From Xanthocytophaga agilis (lineage in GTDB: Bacteria; Bacteroidota; Bacteroidia; Cytophagales; 172606-1), in NCBI RefSeq assembly GCF_030068605.1, contig NZ_JASJOU010000010.1:295136-359135 (forward strand): a DNA stretch of 64,000 nucleotides, read 5' to 3'. A program made the translations under genes and the position numbers. The notes beneath the pieces are model-generated. The model searched no databases. It was not told the origin of the DNA and was given only the letters and a program-made list of their open reading frames with translations. Positions 18,507-27,313 of the stretch are shown piece after piece (position 1 is the first letter of the stretch; every line of letters begins with the position of its first letter).

Positions 18507-19388
18507 ATGAAACATATATCTTTATTTATAATCGGAATCCTGACAATCTGCCTTTTGTCATCCTGTGAGGATGTAATTCAATTAGATGTAGCAGCAGCGG
18601 AATCTCAACTAGTGATTGATGCTTTTATTAGTAATACGCCAAGTGCTCAAACTATCAGACTCACCAAGACCGTTCCATATTTTGAAACAGGTGATGCTCC
18701 TACTGTAAGTGGAGCAGAAATTATCTTACAAAATACAACAACAGGAAGAGAGTTTATTTTTACAGATATGCAAACCGATGGTCAGTACATTTGGAAGCCA
18801 GCAGGTAAAGACAGCATTGGAAAAGTAGGTGACAAGTTTCTACTTACAGTTCGCTATGATAATAATGAATACCAGGCTAGCAGCAATCTTAATCGTACAA
18901 CAAAAGTTGATTCTATCACAGTTGACTATAAAGAAGAATCAGGTGATGACAAAGCTGGTTATTACGCAGAATTTTATGGTAGAGACTCTCTGGGAAAACA
19001 AGATTACTATTGGATTAAATCCTTCAAAAATGGCAAGTACCAAACCAAACTCCTGACATATGCTACAAATGGCATAGGTGGAACGGATAATGAGAATGGA
19101 TCCGATGGATTCTTATTTATCCCTCCCATACGGGAAGCAATTACAGATGGCGATGATCCATTTGCACTTGGGGATAAGATAAGAGTTGAGATATGGTCTA
19201 TTACAAAAGAAACATTGGAGTTTTTCACTCAGGCAGAAGCCCAGATCAATAATGGAGGTTTATTTGCACGTCCACCAGAAAACCTTCGAACCAATTTTAC
19301 AAATAATACAAATTCCAGTAAACAACCCGTAGGATGGTTTTCGACATCAGCAGTTTACGAACTGGAGGGTATTGTTGAAGACAAATAA
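18507..19388 (+). CDS. DUF4249 domain lipoprotein
   Basis: A 293-residue lipoprotein with lipobox LSSC (Cys20) followed by EDVIQLDVAAAESQLVIDAFISN, which is characteristic of the DUF4249 family: a conserved start, then a beta-rich domain with xPSxxxVRLTKT-type strands. It sits directly behind the TonB receptor and is followed by a strong terminator, so the two genes form a complete transcription unit. By analogy with SusD it may be a surface or periplasmic lipoprotein capping the receptor, but the fold and ligand are unknown. Confidence 0.88.
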   Translation: MKHISLFIIGILTICLLSSCEDVIQLDVAAAESQLVIDAFISNTPSAQTIRLTKTVPYFETGDAPTVSGAEIILQNTTTGREFIFTDMQTDGQYIWKPAGKDSIGKVGDKFLLTVRYDNNEYQASSNLNRTTKVDSITVDYKEESGDDKAGYYAEFYGRDSLGKQDYYWIKSFKNGKYQTKLLTYATNGIGGTDNENGSDGFLFIPPIREAITDGDDPFALGDKIRVEIWSITKETLEFFTQAEAQINNGGLFARPPENLRTNFTNNTNSSKQPVGWFSTSAVYELEGIVEDK

Positions 19389-19400
19389 CCTATTCATTGT

Positions 19401-19444
19401 AAAAGAAAACGCCCTTACTTATGTTGGTAAGGGCGTTTTCTTTT
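19401..19444. terminator. Bidirectional terminator between DUF4249 gene and obg
   Basis: A perfect 18-bp stem (19401-19418 with 19427-19444), core CGCCCTTAC/GTAAGGGCG, 8-nt loop, with T-rich flank on the plus strand and A-rich flank on the other side. It lies between converging genes and can serve both. Confidence 0.92.
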
Positions 19445-19471
19445 TTATTATAATTAGGTTAAATAGCTCAA

Positions 19472-20458
19472 TTAATGCAAAGCTGTCCATATCAGGTCTT
19501 TCATCTCCTGAATACCCAGTCCTGTTGCTGATGAAATAGCCACATGAGGAATATCAGTTGGTAGCTGTTTCAGCAATTTCTTCTTTTCTTTCTCGTCAAT
19601 CAGATCACATTTGGAAAGAACAATAATCCGCTTCTTATCCAGTAACTCAGGGTTATACTCTTCCAATTCATTAAGCAGGATCTTGTATTCTTTTCCCGCA
19701 TGTTCTGTAGTAGCGGCGATCAGAAACAACAAGCTTGAGTTACGTTCAATGTGTCGCAGAAACCGCAATCCTAACCCTCGTCCCTCAGCAGCCCCTTCAA
19801 TAATTCCTGGAATGTCAGCCATAACAAAGGATTGATCTCCACGATAAGCAACAACTCCAAGATTAGGAACTAGTGTAGTAAAAGGATAATCTGCAATTTC
19901 CGGTTTTGCAGCAGAAACAGAAGCCAGCAAAGTTGACTTACCTGCATTAGGAAAACCTACCAATCCCACATCGGCCAAAAGTTTAAGCTCCAGAACAACC
20001 CAGTCTGCTGTACCTGGTTCACCTGGTTGCGCCTTCCGGGGAGCTTGGTTGGTTGGAGTTTTAAAATGGTCATTACCTAATCCTCCTTTACCACCAGGAA
20101 AGATTAGTAATTCCTGTTTATCATGTGTAATCTCCCCTATTATTTCATCTGTCTCAGCCAGCTTGGCAACCGTTCCAATCGGTACTTCCAGTATCTCATC
20201 CTTTCCCTGAGCACCCGTACGACGATTTCCTTCACCTGGCTTACCTCCCTCTGCCATAACATGTTTACGGTACTTAAGATGGAGAAGTGTCCATAACTGC
20301 GAGTTTCCTCTCAAAATTATATGTCCTCCTCTTCCTCCATCACCACCATCTGGTCCTCCTTTTTCAACATGTTTCTCACGACGGAAGTGCATTGAGCCTG
20401 CTCCACCCGAACCAGACTTCATGTGTATTTTTACGTAATCTATAAAGTTAGATGACAT
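19472..20458 (-). CDS. obg: GTPase Obg/CgtA, ribosome assembly
   Basis: A 328-residue ribosome-associated GTPase. The glycine-rich Obg fold covers 1-158 ([22 protein letters not shown] region and GGxGGxGN stretches). The G domain starts at [17 protein letters not shown] (G1 168-176), with DIPGIIEGA (G3), SKCDLID (G4) and ISSATGLG (G5). It lacks the C-terminal OCT domain of some Obg proteins. The start is [16 protein letters not shown], normal for the family. It lies downstream of adk on the same strand but is separated from it by a terminator and a structured element. Confidence 0.97.
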   Translation of the reverse strand: MSSNFIDYVKIHMKSGSGGAGSMHFRREKHVEKGGPDGGDGGRGGHIILRGNSQLWTLLHLKYRKHVMAEGGKPGEGNRRTGAQGKDEILEVPIGTVAKLAETDEIIGEITHDKQELLIFPGGKGGLGNDHFKTPTNQAPRKAQPGEPGTADWVVLELKLLADVGLVGFPNAGKSTLLASVSAAKPEIADYPFTTLVPNLGVVAYRGDQSFVMADIPGIIEGAAEGRGLGLRFLRHIERNSSLLFLIAATTEHAGKEYKILLNELEEYNPELLDKKRIIVLSKCDLIDEKEKKKLLKQLPTDIPHVAISSATGLGIQEMKDLIWTALH

Positions 20459-20503
20459 GACTTAATTTTCGTTTTTAATTTCCTCAACCAGAATCCGCTT
20501 TTC

Positions 20504-20676
20504 AGAGGTTGTATATATTATTTCTTAAAGGCTGCAAAGTCATCTTTTGTGCTGCGCCTTCACCTATTTTTCGGAACATAGCCGCTGGCTATGTGGTGAT
20601 TGGGTTATAGGTAAATCACTCGGCTCGCTACAAAATATTCCTTTTCGCTTCTTTATAAATAATATATACAACCTCT
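20504..20676. repeat. Long imperfect hairpin element between adk and obg
   Basis: Terminal inverted repeat of 20 perfect bp (20504-20523 with 20657-20676; arm begins AGAGGTTGTATATATT). Imperfect pairing continues inward with small bulges (ATCTTTTGT against ATTTTGTAG-type segments, ACCTAT against ATAGGT) to a perfect 8-bp apical stem, ACATAGCC/GGCTATGT, at 20576-20583 and 20587-20594 with a GCT loop. The whole 173 nt can fold as one rod. No ORF fills it. This is the structure expected of a MITE/REP-like intergenic element or a structured RNA; copies elsewhere cannot be tested here. Confidence 0.75.
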
Positions 20677-20682
20677 AAACAA

Positions 20683-20719
20683 AAAAGCCCACAAAAGTAG
20701 TGTTCTTTTATGGGCTTTT
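20683..20719 (-). terminator. Terminator behind adk
   Basis: A 15-bp stem with one mismatch (20683-20697 with 20705-20719), core AGCCCA/TGGGCT, 7-nt loop, and a U-rich tail on the minus strand. It is 35 bp past the adk stop and only a few bases from the edge of the long hairpin element. Confidence 0.85.
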
Positions 20720-20753
20720 AAAATAAATCGTTTAAGCAGTGTTTTTAGATAGC

Positions 20754-21332
20754 TTAAGAAGCAATTACTGCATCAATTTCCTGACACAAATTCTGGAATA
20801 TAGTCTCAATATTACCAATACCATTTACAACAGCTACTTTACCCTGTCCTTCATAATATGGTAAAACATGAATTGTTTTTGAAAAATACTCATCAATACG
20901 CTTCAGCAGCTTTTCCGCCTCATCATCCACACGTCCACTTATCTTCTGGCGTTCGGCAATACGTTGCTTTATTTCCTCCTCAGTCACGTCCAGTTTAACT
21001 ACCAGATTAATACTTTCGCCTTTACCAGCCAAAAAATCATCTAGAGCCTGAGCCTGTGCTACTGTACGGGGAAATCCATCGAAGATAAACCCTTTTGCCT
21101 GAGGATTCTTTTGTACTTCCTCTTCCAGCATGTCAATAGTTACCTGATCTGGTACCAGAAGTCCATCTGCCAGAATCTGTTTTACCTGTTTACCTAATGC
21201 AGTTTCTTCCTTGATGTGCATACGGAACAGGTCGCCGGTAGAAATATGAACCAGCTGGTATTTTTCAATCAGTTTGGCCGATTGAGTGCCTTTACCCGCT
21301 CCCGGCGGGCCGAAAAGTACAAGATTTAACAT
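20754..21332 (-). CDS. adk: Adenylate kinase
   Basis: 192 residues, the short form without the zinc-type LID insertion. P-loop GPPGAGKGT is at 8-16; other signatures are HISTGDLFR (AMP-binding), GFIFDGFPRT with the catalytic Asp-Gly-Phe-Pro-Arg, and the LID/arginine segment RIAERQKISGRVDDEAEK. It interconverts ATP, ADP and AMP in the cytoplasm. A TATCTTTG -7 box lies about 120 bp upstream on the minus strand. Obg follows downstream in the same direction after a terminator. Confidence 0.97.
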   Translation of the reverse strand: MLNLVLFGPPGAGKGTQSAKLIEKYQLVHISTGDLFRMHIKEETALGKQVKQILADGLLVPDQVTIDMLEEEVQKNPQAKGFIFDGFPRTVAQAQALDDFLAGKGESINLVVKLDVTEEEIKQRIAERQKISGRVDDEAEKLLKRIDEYFSKTIHVLPYYEGQGKVAVVNGIGNIETIFQNLCQEIDAVIAS

Positions 21333-21454
21333 GGATTATATACTGTTTGCAGGTATCTGGTTTAGTGCTTACCCTTCAATAACTCAATTACGTTTCGGTT
21401 TTCTGATTAAACCCTAAAAAGATTAAATATATGAGAATAATAATTATGGGATTA

Positions 21455-21462
21455 CAAAGATA
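21455..21462 (-). promoter_or_regulatory. Candidate -7 box upstream of adk
   Basis: TATCTTTG on the minus strand fits the Bacteroidota TAnnTTTG box. No TTG was found at the right distance upstream, so this is a half-supported promoter with a leader of about 120 nt. Confidence 0.35.
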
Positions 21463-21719
21463 AAATAGTAAATGTTAGAATACATTTTTTCTCAATAAGA
21501 ATCCTGCAATTACCTAAATACAAATCAACTTTTCAAATATATATTATAGTTTTTCTTAAAAATTTCCCTTTCCCATTTCCAACTTATAAAAGCCTAGTCC
21601 TCCTAAAATAGGTTCTTAAAAAGAATCAGACACGATATTCGTTAATTTTCCCATAATCTCCAGATAATATATGATTTGTTTCTTTGTCGAACCATACAAC
21701 TCATATCATTTTTATCTTT
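21463..21719. other. Intergenic stretch between divergent adk and the phytase-like gene
   Basis: The adk and phytase-like genes are divergent, 387 bp apart in total (21333-21719). The remaining sequence is A/T-rich with T and A runs and no open frame of note. It must hold the promoter of the phytase-like lipoprotein gene, but no full consensus was found. Confidence 0.5.
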
Positions 21720-23015
21720 ATGAAACGCAAACTACCTAGTCTATCTATTGCCAGCCTTTTTCTTGTATTCCTTTCCTGTCAGAGTGATGATCCCGCTCCA
21801 TTTACGTATCCGGATTCTGCGCTTCAGGCATCACCCAAAGTTCTGGCAACAAATGCAGCGAGAGTAAAGGTCTACAATGGAGGATTCGGCTCCGGATTAG
21901 CAGTTGTTCCTAACACAACCGGAAGTTTTTATTTACTTACAGACCGCGGGCCTAATGTAGATGGGACAATAAAAGATTCCAAAATCTTTGCCAAGCCTGA
22001 CTTCACGCCACTTATTGGTAAATTTACCTTAAAAAACGATTCACTGGTTTTGGAAAGTACCATTGAACTTAAAACCAGTACGGGTGTAAAACTCACCGGC
22101 TTACCAAACCCTACAGGCTATGGTGCAACAGGTGAAGGTGCCTATGATACGAATGGCAACCTGCTGGATAATGATATCGAAGGAATTGACTCTGAGGGGT
22201 TAGTTGCAGCATCAGATGGAACATTCTGGATAAGTGACGAATACGGCCCACACATTACCCACTTCTCACAAAATGGTCAAACGATTGAACGCATTAATCC
22301 GTTTGGTACAGGTACAGGTGGCCGTAAGCTTCCCGCAGTTTTTGCAACCCGTCGGGCAAATCGCGGTATGGAAGGATTAGCGATCACTCCTGACAACAAG
22401 ACTCTTGTAGGCATTATGCAATCAACCATGTATAATCCGTCCAGTGCTGCGATTGTTAACAAGAAACTCACTCGTATTGTTTTCTTCGATATAGCCACAG
22501 CAGCAACAAAACAGTATGTGTACTTACAGGATGCTAATGGTTTGTCCAATTGTGATATTGTGGCGATTACCAATACAACATTTCTGGTATTGGAACGGGA
22601 TGGAGATTTTCCTCAGGATAGCAAAAGCCCTGCTGTATATAAACGAGTGTATAAGATAGATGTTAGTAATGCAACAGATGTATCAGATGCTACAAATGGG
22701 GCTAATGGAAAGTTATATAATGGAAAGACGCTTGAACAGTTAACTGATACGGAACTACAAAGTAATTCCATCACTCCTGTTACCAAAACACTGGTAGTAG
22801 ATCTTCTTCAGGCAATTCCAGGTTACCCACATGATAAGCCAGAGGGATTAACGATTATAGACAACAATACGATTGCAGTTGTCAATGATGATGATTTTGG
22901 AATTCTTAATGATACCAATACTCCTAATAACTATATGGCAAAGGTTCTACCTGCCACCAATAAAACGGATCGAGGAACTATCTATTTTATAAAACTGACG
23001 ACATCTCTTAAATAA
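21720..23015 (+). CDS. Phytase-like (esterase-like activity of phytase) domain lipoprotein
   Basis: 431 residues from the ATG at 21720; a frame starting at 21684 adds 12 residues ahead of the signal sequence and is disfavoured. Lipobox LSC with Cys20. The mature part matches the esterase-like-activity-of-phytase domain (PF13449 type): GSGLAVVPNTTGSFYLLTDRGPN, then IEGIDSEGLV, FWISDEYGPHI, NRGMEGLAITPDNKTL and PEGLTIIDNNTIAVVNDDDFG. These Asp/Glu-rich strands are typical of a beta-propeller. Probably a surface or periplasmic phosphoesterase, but the substrate is unproven. It stands alone and ends at a terminator shared with nuoM. Confidence 0.85.
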   Translation: MKRKLPSLSIASLFLVFLSCQSDDPAPFTYPDSALQASPKVLATNAARVKVYNGGFGSGLAVVPNTTGSFYLLTDRGPNVDGTIKDSKIFAKPDFTPLIGKFTLKNDSLVLESTIELKTSTGVKLTGLPNPTGYGATGEGAYDTNGNLLDNDIEGIDSEGLVAASDGTFWISDEYGPHITHFSQNGQTIERINPFGTGTGGRKLPAVFATRRANRGMEGLAITPDNKTLVGIMQSTMYNPSSAAIVNKKLTRIVFFDIATAATKQYVYLQDANGLSNCDIVAITNTTFLVLERDGDFPQDSKSPAVYKRVYKIDVSNATDVSDATNGANGKLYNGKTLEQLTDTELQSNSITPVTKTLVVDLLQAIPGYPHDKPEGLTIIDNNTIAVVNDDDFGILNDTNTPNNYMAKVLPATNKTDRGTIYFIKLTTSLK

Positions 23016-23025
23016 AGTACAAAAC

Positions 23026-23053
23026 AAAAGTCTTGAGACATCTCAAGACTTTT
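23026..23053. terminator. Terminator between phytase-like gene and nuoM
   Basis: A perfect 13-bp stem (23026-23038 with 23041-23053) with only two unpaired bases at the top, so the real loop is wider. A-rich on one side and T-rich on the other. The right arm includes the last codons of nuoM, so the element overlaps coding sequence. Confidence 0.8.
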
Positions 23054-24629
23054 GAATCATATCTGTCAGTGTCATAATCGTTTTAGACATGGGCGTAAAT
23101 AACAGATTGGGAAAAATTCCAAATATCAAAGCCAGAATAGCCAGTATAATCAACATTGCTTTCTCCCGTAGATTCAAGTCCGTTAACAAAATAGCCCATT
23201 CTTCTCCTCCTTTAGACCAGTATTTTCCGAAAAACATCCGTTGCAACGTCCATAGGAAATATGCAGCACCTAACACAAGCCCAGCCACTGCGGCTAATAT
23301 CACCCAGCGAGGGATGATATCTGTACCAAACGTGCTCATAATCGTAAAAAACTCTCCAATAAATCCGGAAAAACCTGGTAAGCCAAGTGATGCAAAAAAT
23401 GCTATAATAGTCATTCCTGTATAAACAGGCATCTTTGTTGCCAACCCACGATAGTTTTCAATTGTTTTATCATGTGTCCTATCCTGTAACACACCCACCA
23501 GTAAAAACAGCATAGCAGACAAAATACCATGGCTAAACAATTGATACATAGCTCCATTAATCCCTTCACTTGTCATCGAAGCAATTCCAATGAGCACAAA
23601 TCCCATATGACTTACAGAAGAATAAGCTACCATACGTTTCAAATCATGTGAAGCCATTGCATTCAAAGCTCCATATACGATAGATATCCCTCCCAAAACT
23701 GCCATCCAATCTGAATAGATCCATCCACTATCCGGGAAGATTGAAATTCCGATGCGTAATAGCCCATATCCCCCTATCTTCAACAAAATACCAGCCAGAA
23801 TTACAGAAATAGGCGTTGGGGCTTCTACGTGTGCATCAGGCAACCATGTGTGTACGGGTACGGCTGGTAGTTTTATGGCAAAACCTGTTAGCAATAGCAA
23901 AAATGCCCAGCGACGTGCTGGCATATTGATTAGCCAGCGGGAATTTTGCCAGTTTAACAATGAATCAGGGATAAAGTTAGTCCGATCAGCAAGTGCCAGC
24001 AAATTAAACGTATAGGTATCTTTTGGATACTGCACAGAAAAAGCCAGCATAATCATAACTAACAGAATACATACCGACCCTACCAATGTATAAATAAAAA
24101 ATTTAATAGATGCATACTCTCTTCGTTTGCCTCCCCAAATCCCGATCAGGAAATACATAGGGAGCAACATAAACTCAAAGAACAGGAAGAATAAAAAGAA
24201 ATCAAGCGCAGCAAAACATCCGATTATACTACCAGACAGCAATAAAAAAAGTGAATGAAATCCTTTTGCCTTATATTTGATATTCCAGGCAGATATAGCA
24301 CCAATAAATAACACCAGTGCAGAAAGTAACACCATTGGCATATTCAATCCATCCAATCCTACAAAATACTGAATGCCGATTTTATTTATATCCCCAACAG
24401 CAATCGTAATCCAGTCTACTTTCTCCACAAACTGCATGGCTTTCTCATTGGAGATACCAGATAGAGATGGATTAAAATTTAAATATACCCAAACCGACAG
24501 TCCAAGATTAATTGTGCTGATGAGGAATGTAATCCATCGGTACAAATAGTTTTTTCCACCAGGCAAGGCAAGTATTCCCAAAGATCCTACTACTGGCAGG
24601 AAAATGAGTATGGTAAGTATATGTTCCAA
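23043..24629 (-). CDS. nuoM: NADH-quinone oxidoreductase subunit M
   Basis: A 528-residue proton-channel subunit of complex I with about 14 membrane segments. Antiporter-like signatures include LFFEFMLLPMYFLIG with the conserved Glu in TM5, FAIKLPAVPVHTWLPDAHVEAPTPISVILAGILLKIGGYGLLR with the key Lys, and SHDLKRMVAYSSVSHMGFV. It is the last gene of nuoK-nuoL-nuoM. The expected nuoN does not follow; a converging lipoprotein gene and shared terminator lie directly behind. Confidence 0.96.
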   Translation of the reverse strand: MEHILTILIFLPVVGSLGILALPGGKNYLYRWITFLISTINLGLSVWVYLNFNPSLSGISNEKAMQFVEKVDWITIAVGDINKIGIQYFVGLDGLNMPMVLLSALVLFIGAISAWNIKYKAKGFHSLFLLLSGSIIGCFAALDFFLFFLFFEFMLLPMYFLIGIWGGKRREYASIKFFIYTLVGSVCILLVMIMLAFSVQYPKDTYTFNLLALADRTNFIPDSLLNWQNSRWLINMPARRWAFLLLLTGFAIKLPAVPVHTWLPDAHVEAPTPISVILAGILLKIGGYGLLRIGISIFPDSGWIYSDWMAVLGGISIVYGALNAMASHDLKRMVAYSSVSHMGFVLIGIASMTSEGINGAMYQLFSHGILSAMLFLLVGVLQDRTHDKTIENYRGLATKMPVYTGMTIIAFFASLGLPGFSGFIGEFFTIMSTFGTDIIPRWVILAAVAGLVLGAAYFLWTLQRMFFGKYWSKGGEEWAILLTDLNLREKAMLIILAILALIFGIFPNLLFTPMSKTIMTLTDMIQKS

Positions 24630-24751
24630 TTAGAAATATAATTTGATGTACTATGGTCTTTTTTAATATAGAAGTATTTAAACACAAAGAGCTAATAGAA
24701 TACGTAAGCTCTAGAGATCAGAATAAAAAACTTCGTAAGTAGCTGAATCTG

Positions 24752-26770
24752 TCAAATAAATACAACCCAGATGAGTATTAGTAATAACCCCAGCAAAGCC
24801 GCAGTAAACATACTTTGTATCCGACTTCCTGCAATTGATTTACTCACTTCTCCTGTTTTACCTGCTACATATGCAATCACATTTACACTTCCATCGATAA
24901 AAGTACGGTCAATCCAACCAAGTATATGTGCAATTGTCACCGTGAATATGCCCCCCAGATCAATTGCTCTGTCTATGACACTACGGTCAATCCAAGAGCT
25001 AATCTTTTTAGCAAGGAATGTAGTACGAACCAATATCAAGTGTGCAATTGCTTCTGTGTAAAAAAAGTGATACGAAACTTTACGAACAAATCCAGGAATT
25101 AACCGATTGGGGTGTCCAGTCCTCCACAAAGCAATACTCAACCCGATTATCACAAGTCCCAATGAAAGGATCAATGTATACTCATGTGCTATAGTATGAG
25201 TTAATTCACCCCACAAGCCCTCTTTTCTTTCATTTGTTGCAATTGGATAGGCGTCAAAAAACCATCCTTTCATTGCATCCCAGGGAATCCAGGAGAACCA
25301 GAAGAAAAACGAAAGGACAGCAAGTATTCCTATTATTCGGCGCATTACTGCAGGAGACTCTTCAGTAAACTCATTGATGTATCGCAATTGATCATCATAT
25401 AAAGCGAAGTATCGAGGCTGCCCACCAAAAATCAGTTTAAGTTGTCGGCCTGTATACAATGCAGTGCACAAAACACCCAGAAAGCCCATAACAGGAACAA
25501 CTAAGGTCCAATCCAGGGAATTTCCCTGAAATGACCAAAGCAGCATCTGATTCAGAATAAAGTCCTTGGATAGAAATCCGGATGTTAAGGGCAATCCGGC
25601 AAGTGCTAGCGAACAGATTACAAAACAAAGAAAGGTAATTGGCATTTGCTTACGTAGACCTCCCATATTACGCATATCCTGTACATCAAAATCAGGATCT
25701 GAGATATGCATATGATGAGCCGCTTTGTGTAGAGCATCTATAACAGATCCTGCACATAAAAACAATCCTGCCTTAAAAAAAGCATGAGTAACCAAGTGAA
25801 ACAATGCAGCTTCAGGAGCACCAACACCAATTGCTGCCATCATATATCCTAACTGAGAAATGGTAGAATAAGCTAGTACTCTTTTGATATCATGTTGGAA
25901 TAAAGCGGCAAACGCACCTGTAAATGAAGTGATACCTCCAACGATAGCAGCCAGCATCAGGATGTTATCTTCTAAAAATGGAAAAGTTCGTATCATTAGA
26001 AAAACTCCTGCAGCCACCATAGTTGCCGCATGGATAAGAGCAGAAACAGGTGTGGGACCGGCCATGGCACGTGGTAACCAGATAGCCATAGGATACTGAG
26101 CTGATTTCGTACCGGCAGCACAAAAAATTCCGTAGCCAACTAACGTCATCCACCAGGTGTTTTCAGGAAAAACAGCTTTCTGTGTAAGTAGAATAAAATC
26201 TGAACTCCCAAATTGAAGATAGATAAACATCATGGCCAGGAGTAAACCTGTATCCCCAATCCGGTTAATAATAAAAGCATTACGGGAAGCACGATAAGCA
26301 TCTGGTTTTTCATACCAGAATCCAATAAGGAGGTAAGAAGCTACACTAACCAGTTCCCAAAAGAAGTAGAACAAAAAAAGATTATCTGCCAGCACCAGTC
26401 CCAACATGGCAAAGGTAAATAAACTCAAATAAGCAAAATATCGGCTATATCGGGAATCACCTTTCATATAGGCAGTCGAGTATATCTGCACCAAGGCTGA
26501 TATAAATGTCACCAGGATGAGCATTATTGCGGAATACTTATCCAACAATAATCCCACGTTGAATTCATGCACAAAAACAGAAAACCATTTCACCTCATAA
26601 TGAAGTGTTTTAACAGGAAAGACTTCTGAAACTGCAATTACAGAACAGACGAAGCTTGCGATAACAGCTGAAATGGCGACCCAATCTCCCTGACGAGGTA
26701 ATTTCTTTCCCAAAAAAAGGAGGCATAAAAAGGCAATTAAGGGAAGAAAAAGAGCAGCAAAAACCATCAT
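24752..26770 (-). CDS. nuoL: NADH-quinone oxidoreductase subunit L
   Basis: A 672-residue distal proton-pumping subunit of complex I with about 16 membrane segments. Signatures: YFFWELVSVASYLLIGFW (TM5 Glu), SAQYPMAIWLPRAMAGPTPVSALIHAATMVAAGVFLM, and FQHDIKRVLAYSTISQLGYM. The C-terminal part has the long amphipathic lateral-helix region and a final membrane anchor (LLGLLLILIWVVFI). Where some NuoL have LPDAM, this one has LPRAM. Gap of 122 bp to nuoM and 71 bp to nuoK. Confidence 0.96.
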   Translation of the reverse strand: MMVFAALFLPLIAFLCLLFLGKKLPRQGDWVAISAVIASFVCSVIAVSEVFPVKTLHYEVKWFSVFVHEFNVGLLLDKYSAIMLILVTFISALVQIYSTAYMKGDSRYSRYFAYLSLFTFAMLGLVLADNLFLFYFFWELVSVASYLLIGFWYEKPDAYRASRNAFIINRIGDTGLLLAMMFIYLQFGSSDFILLTQKAVFPENTWWMTLVGYGIFCAAGTKSAQYPMAIWLPRAMAGPTPVSALIHAATMVAAGVFLMIRTFPFLEDNILMLAAIVGGITSFTGAFAALFQHDIKRVLAYSTISQLGYMMAAIGVGAPEAALFHLVTHAFFKAGLFLCAGSVIDALHKAAHHMHISDPDFDVQDMRNMGGLRKQMPITFLCFVICSLALAGLPLTSGFLSKDFILNQMLLWSFQGNSLDWTLVVPVMGFLGVLCTALYTGRQLKLIFGGQPRYFALYDDQLRYINEFTEESPAVMRRIIGILAVLSFFFWFSWIPWDAMKGWFFDAYPIATNERKEGLWGELTHTIAHEYTLILSLGLVIIGLSIALWRTGHPNRLIPGFVRKVSYHFFYTEAIAHLILVRTTFLAKKISSWIDRSVIDRAIDLGGIFTVTIAHILGWIDRTFIDGSVNVIAYVAGKTGEVSKSIAGSRIQSMFTAALLGLLLILIWVVFI

Positions 26771-26841
26771 CTGATGTTAATAGGCAAATAAAATTTTAAT
26801 TACGGATTTAATTATTATTTCCTCATATCATAAAGTAGTTG

Positions 26842-27162
26842 TCAGTCTTTTTTGGAATCTTTTACTTCATCCAGATTTATAGTACCAAAATACTGATATA
26901 CTTTCAATACAATTGCAAGAGCTACGGCAGCTTCAGCAGCAGCAACTACAATGACAAATAAAGCAAACACCTGACCCTGCACATTCTCAGGATACTGTCG
27001 GTTAAACACTACAAAATTTAGATTGGCGGAATTGAGGATCAATTCGATTCCCATCAATACAACAATGGCATTACGCTTGGTAATTATCAAAGCAATTCCA
27101 ATACAAAACAAGATAGCCCCAACAAACAGAAAGTGTGTTACAGGGATAACAGATTCAGACAT
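26842..27162 (-). CDS. nuoK: NADH-quinone oxidoreductase subunit K
   Basis: A 106-residue subunit with three membrane segments. It contains ALIITKRNAIVVLMGIELILNSANLNFV with the conserved TM2 Glu and VVAAAEAAVALAIVLKVYQ with the TM3 Glu, both part of the proton path. The order K-L-M is standard, but nuoJ is missing upstream, where pbpC lies divergently 151 bp away. Confidence 0.95.
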   Translation of the reverse strand: MSESVIPVTHFLFVGAILFCIGIALIITKRNAIVVLMGIELILNSANLNFVVFNRQYPENVQGQVFALFVIVVAAAEAAVALAIVLKVYQYFGTINLDEVKDSKKD

Positions 27163-27313
27163 TACAAATAAATCAAAGATGTCAATCCAGCGAAGACAAT
27201 CGTCCTATGCCAGCAAAAGTATAAAAGAATATTGAGTAGGATATCCTAATCTCAACGAAAAATCGTTTTTTCTGTATAATTTTGAATACCAGCACTGCCA
27301 TATTGTCTATTAC

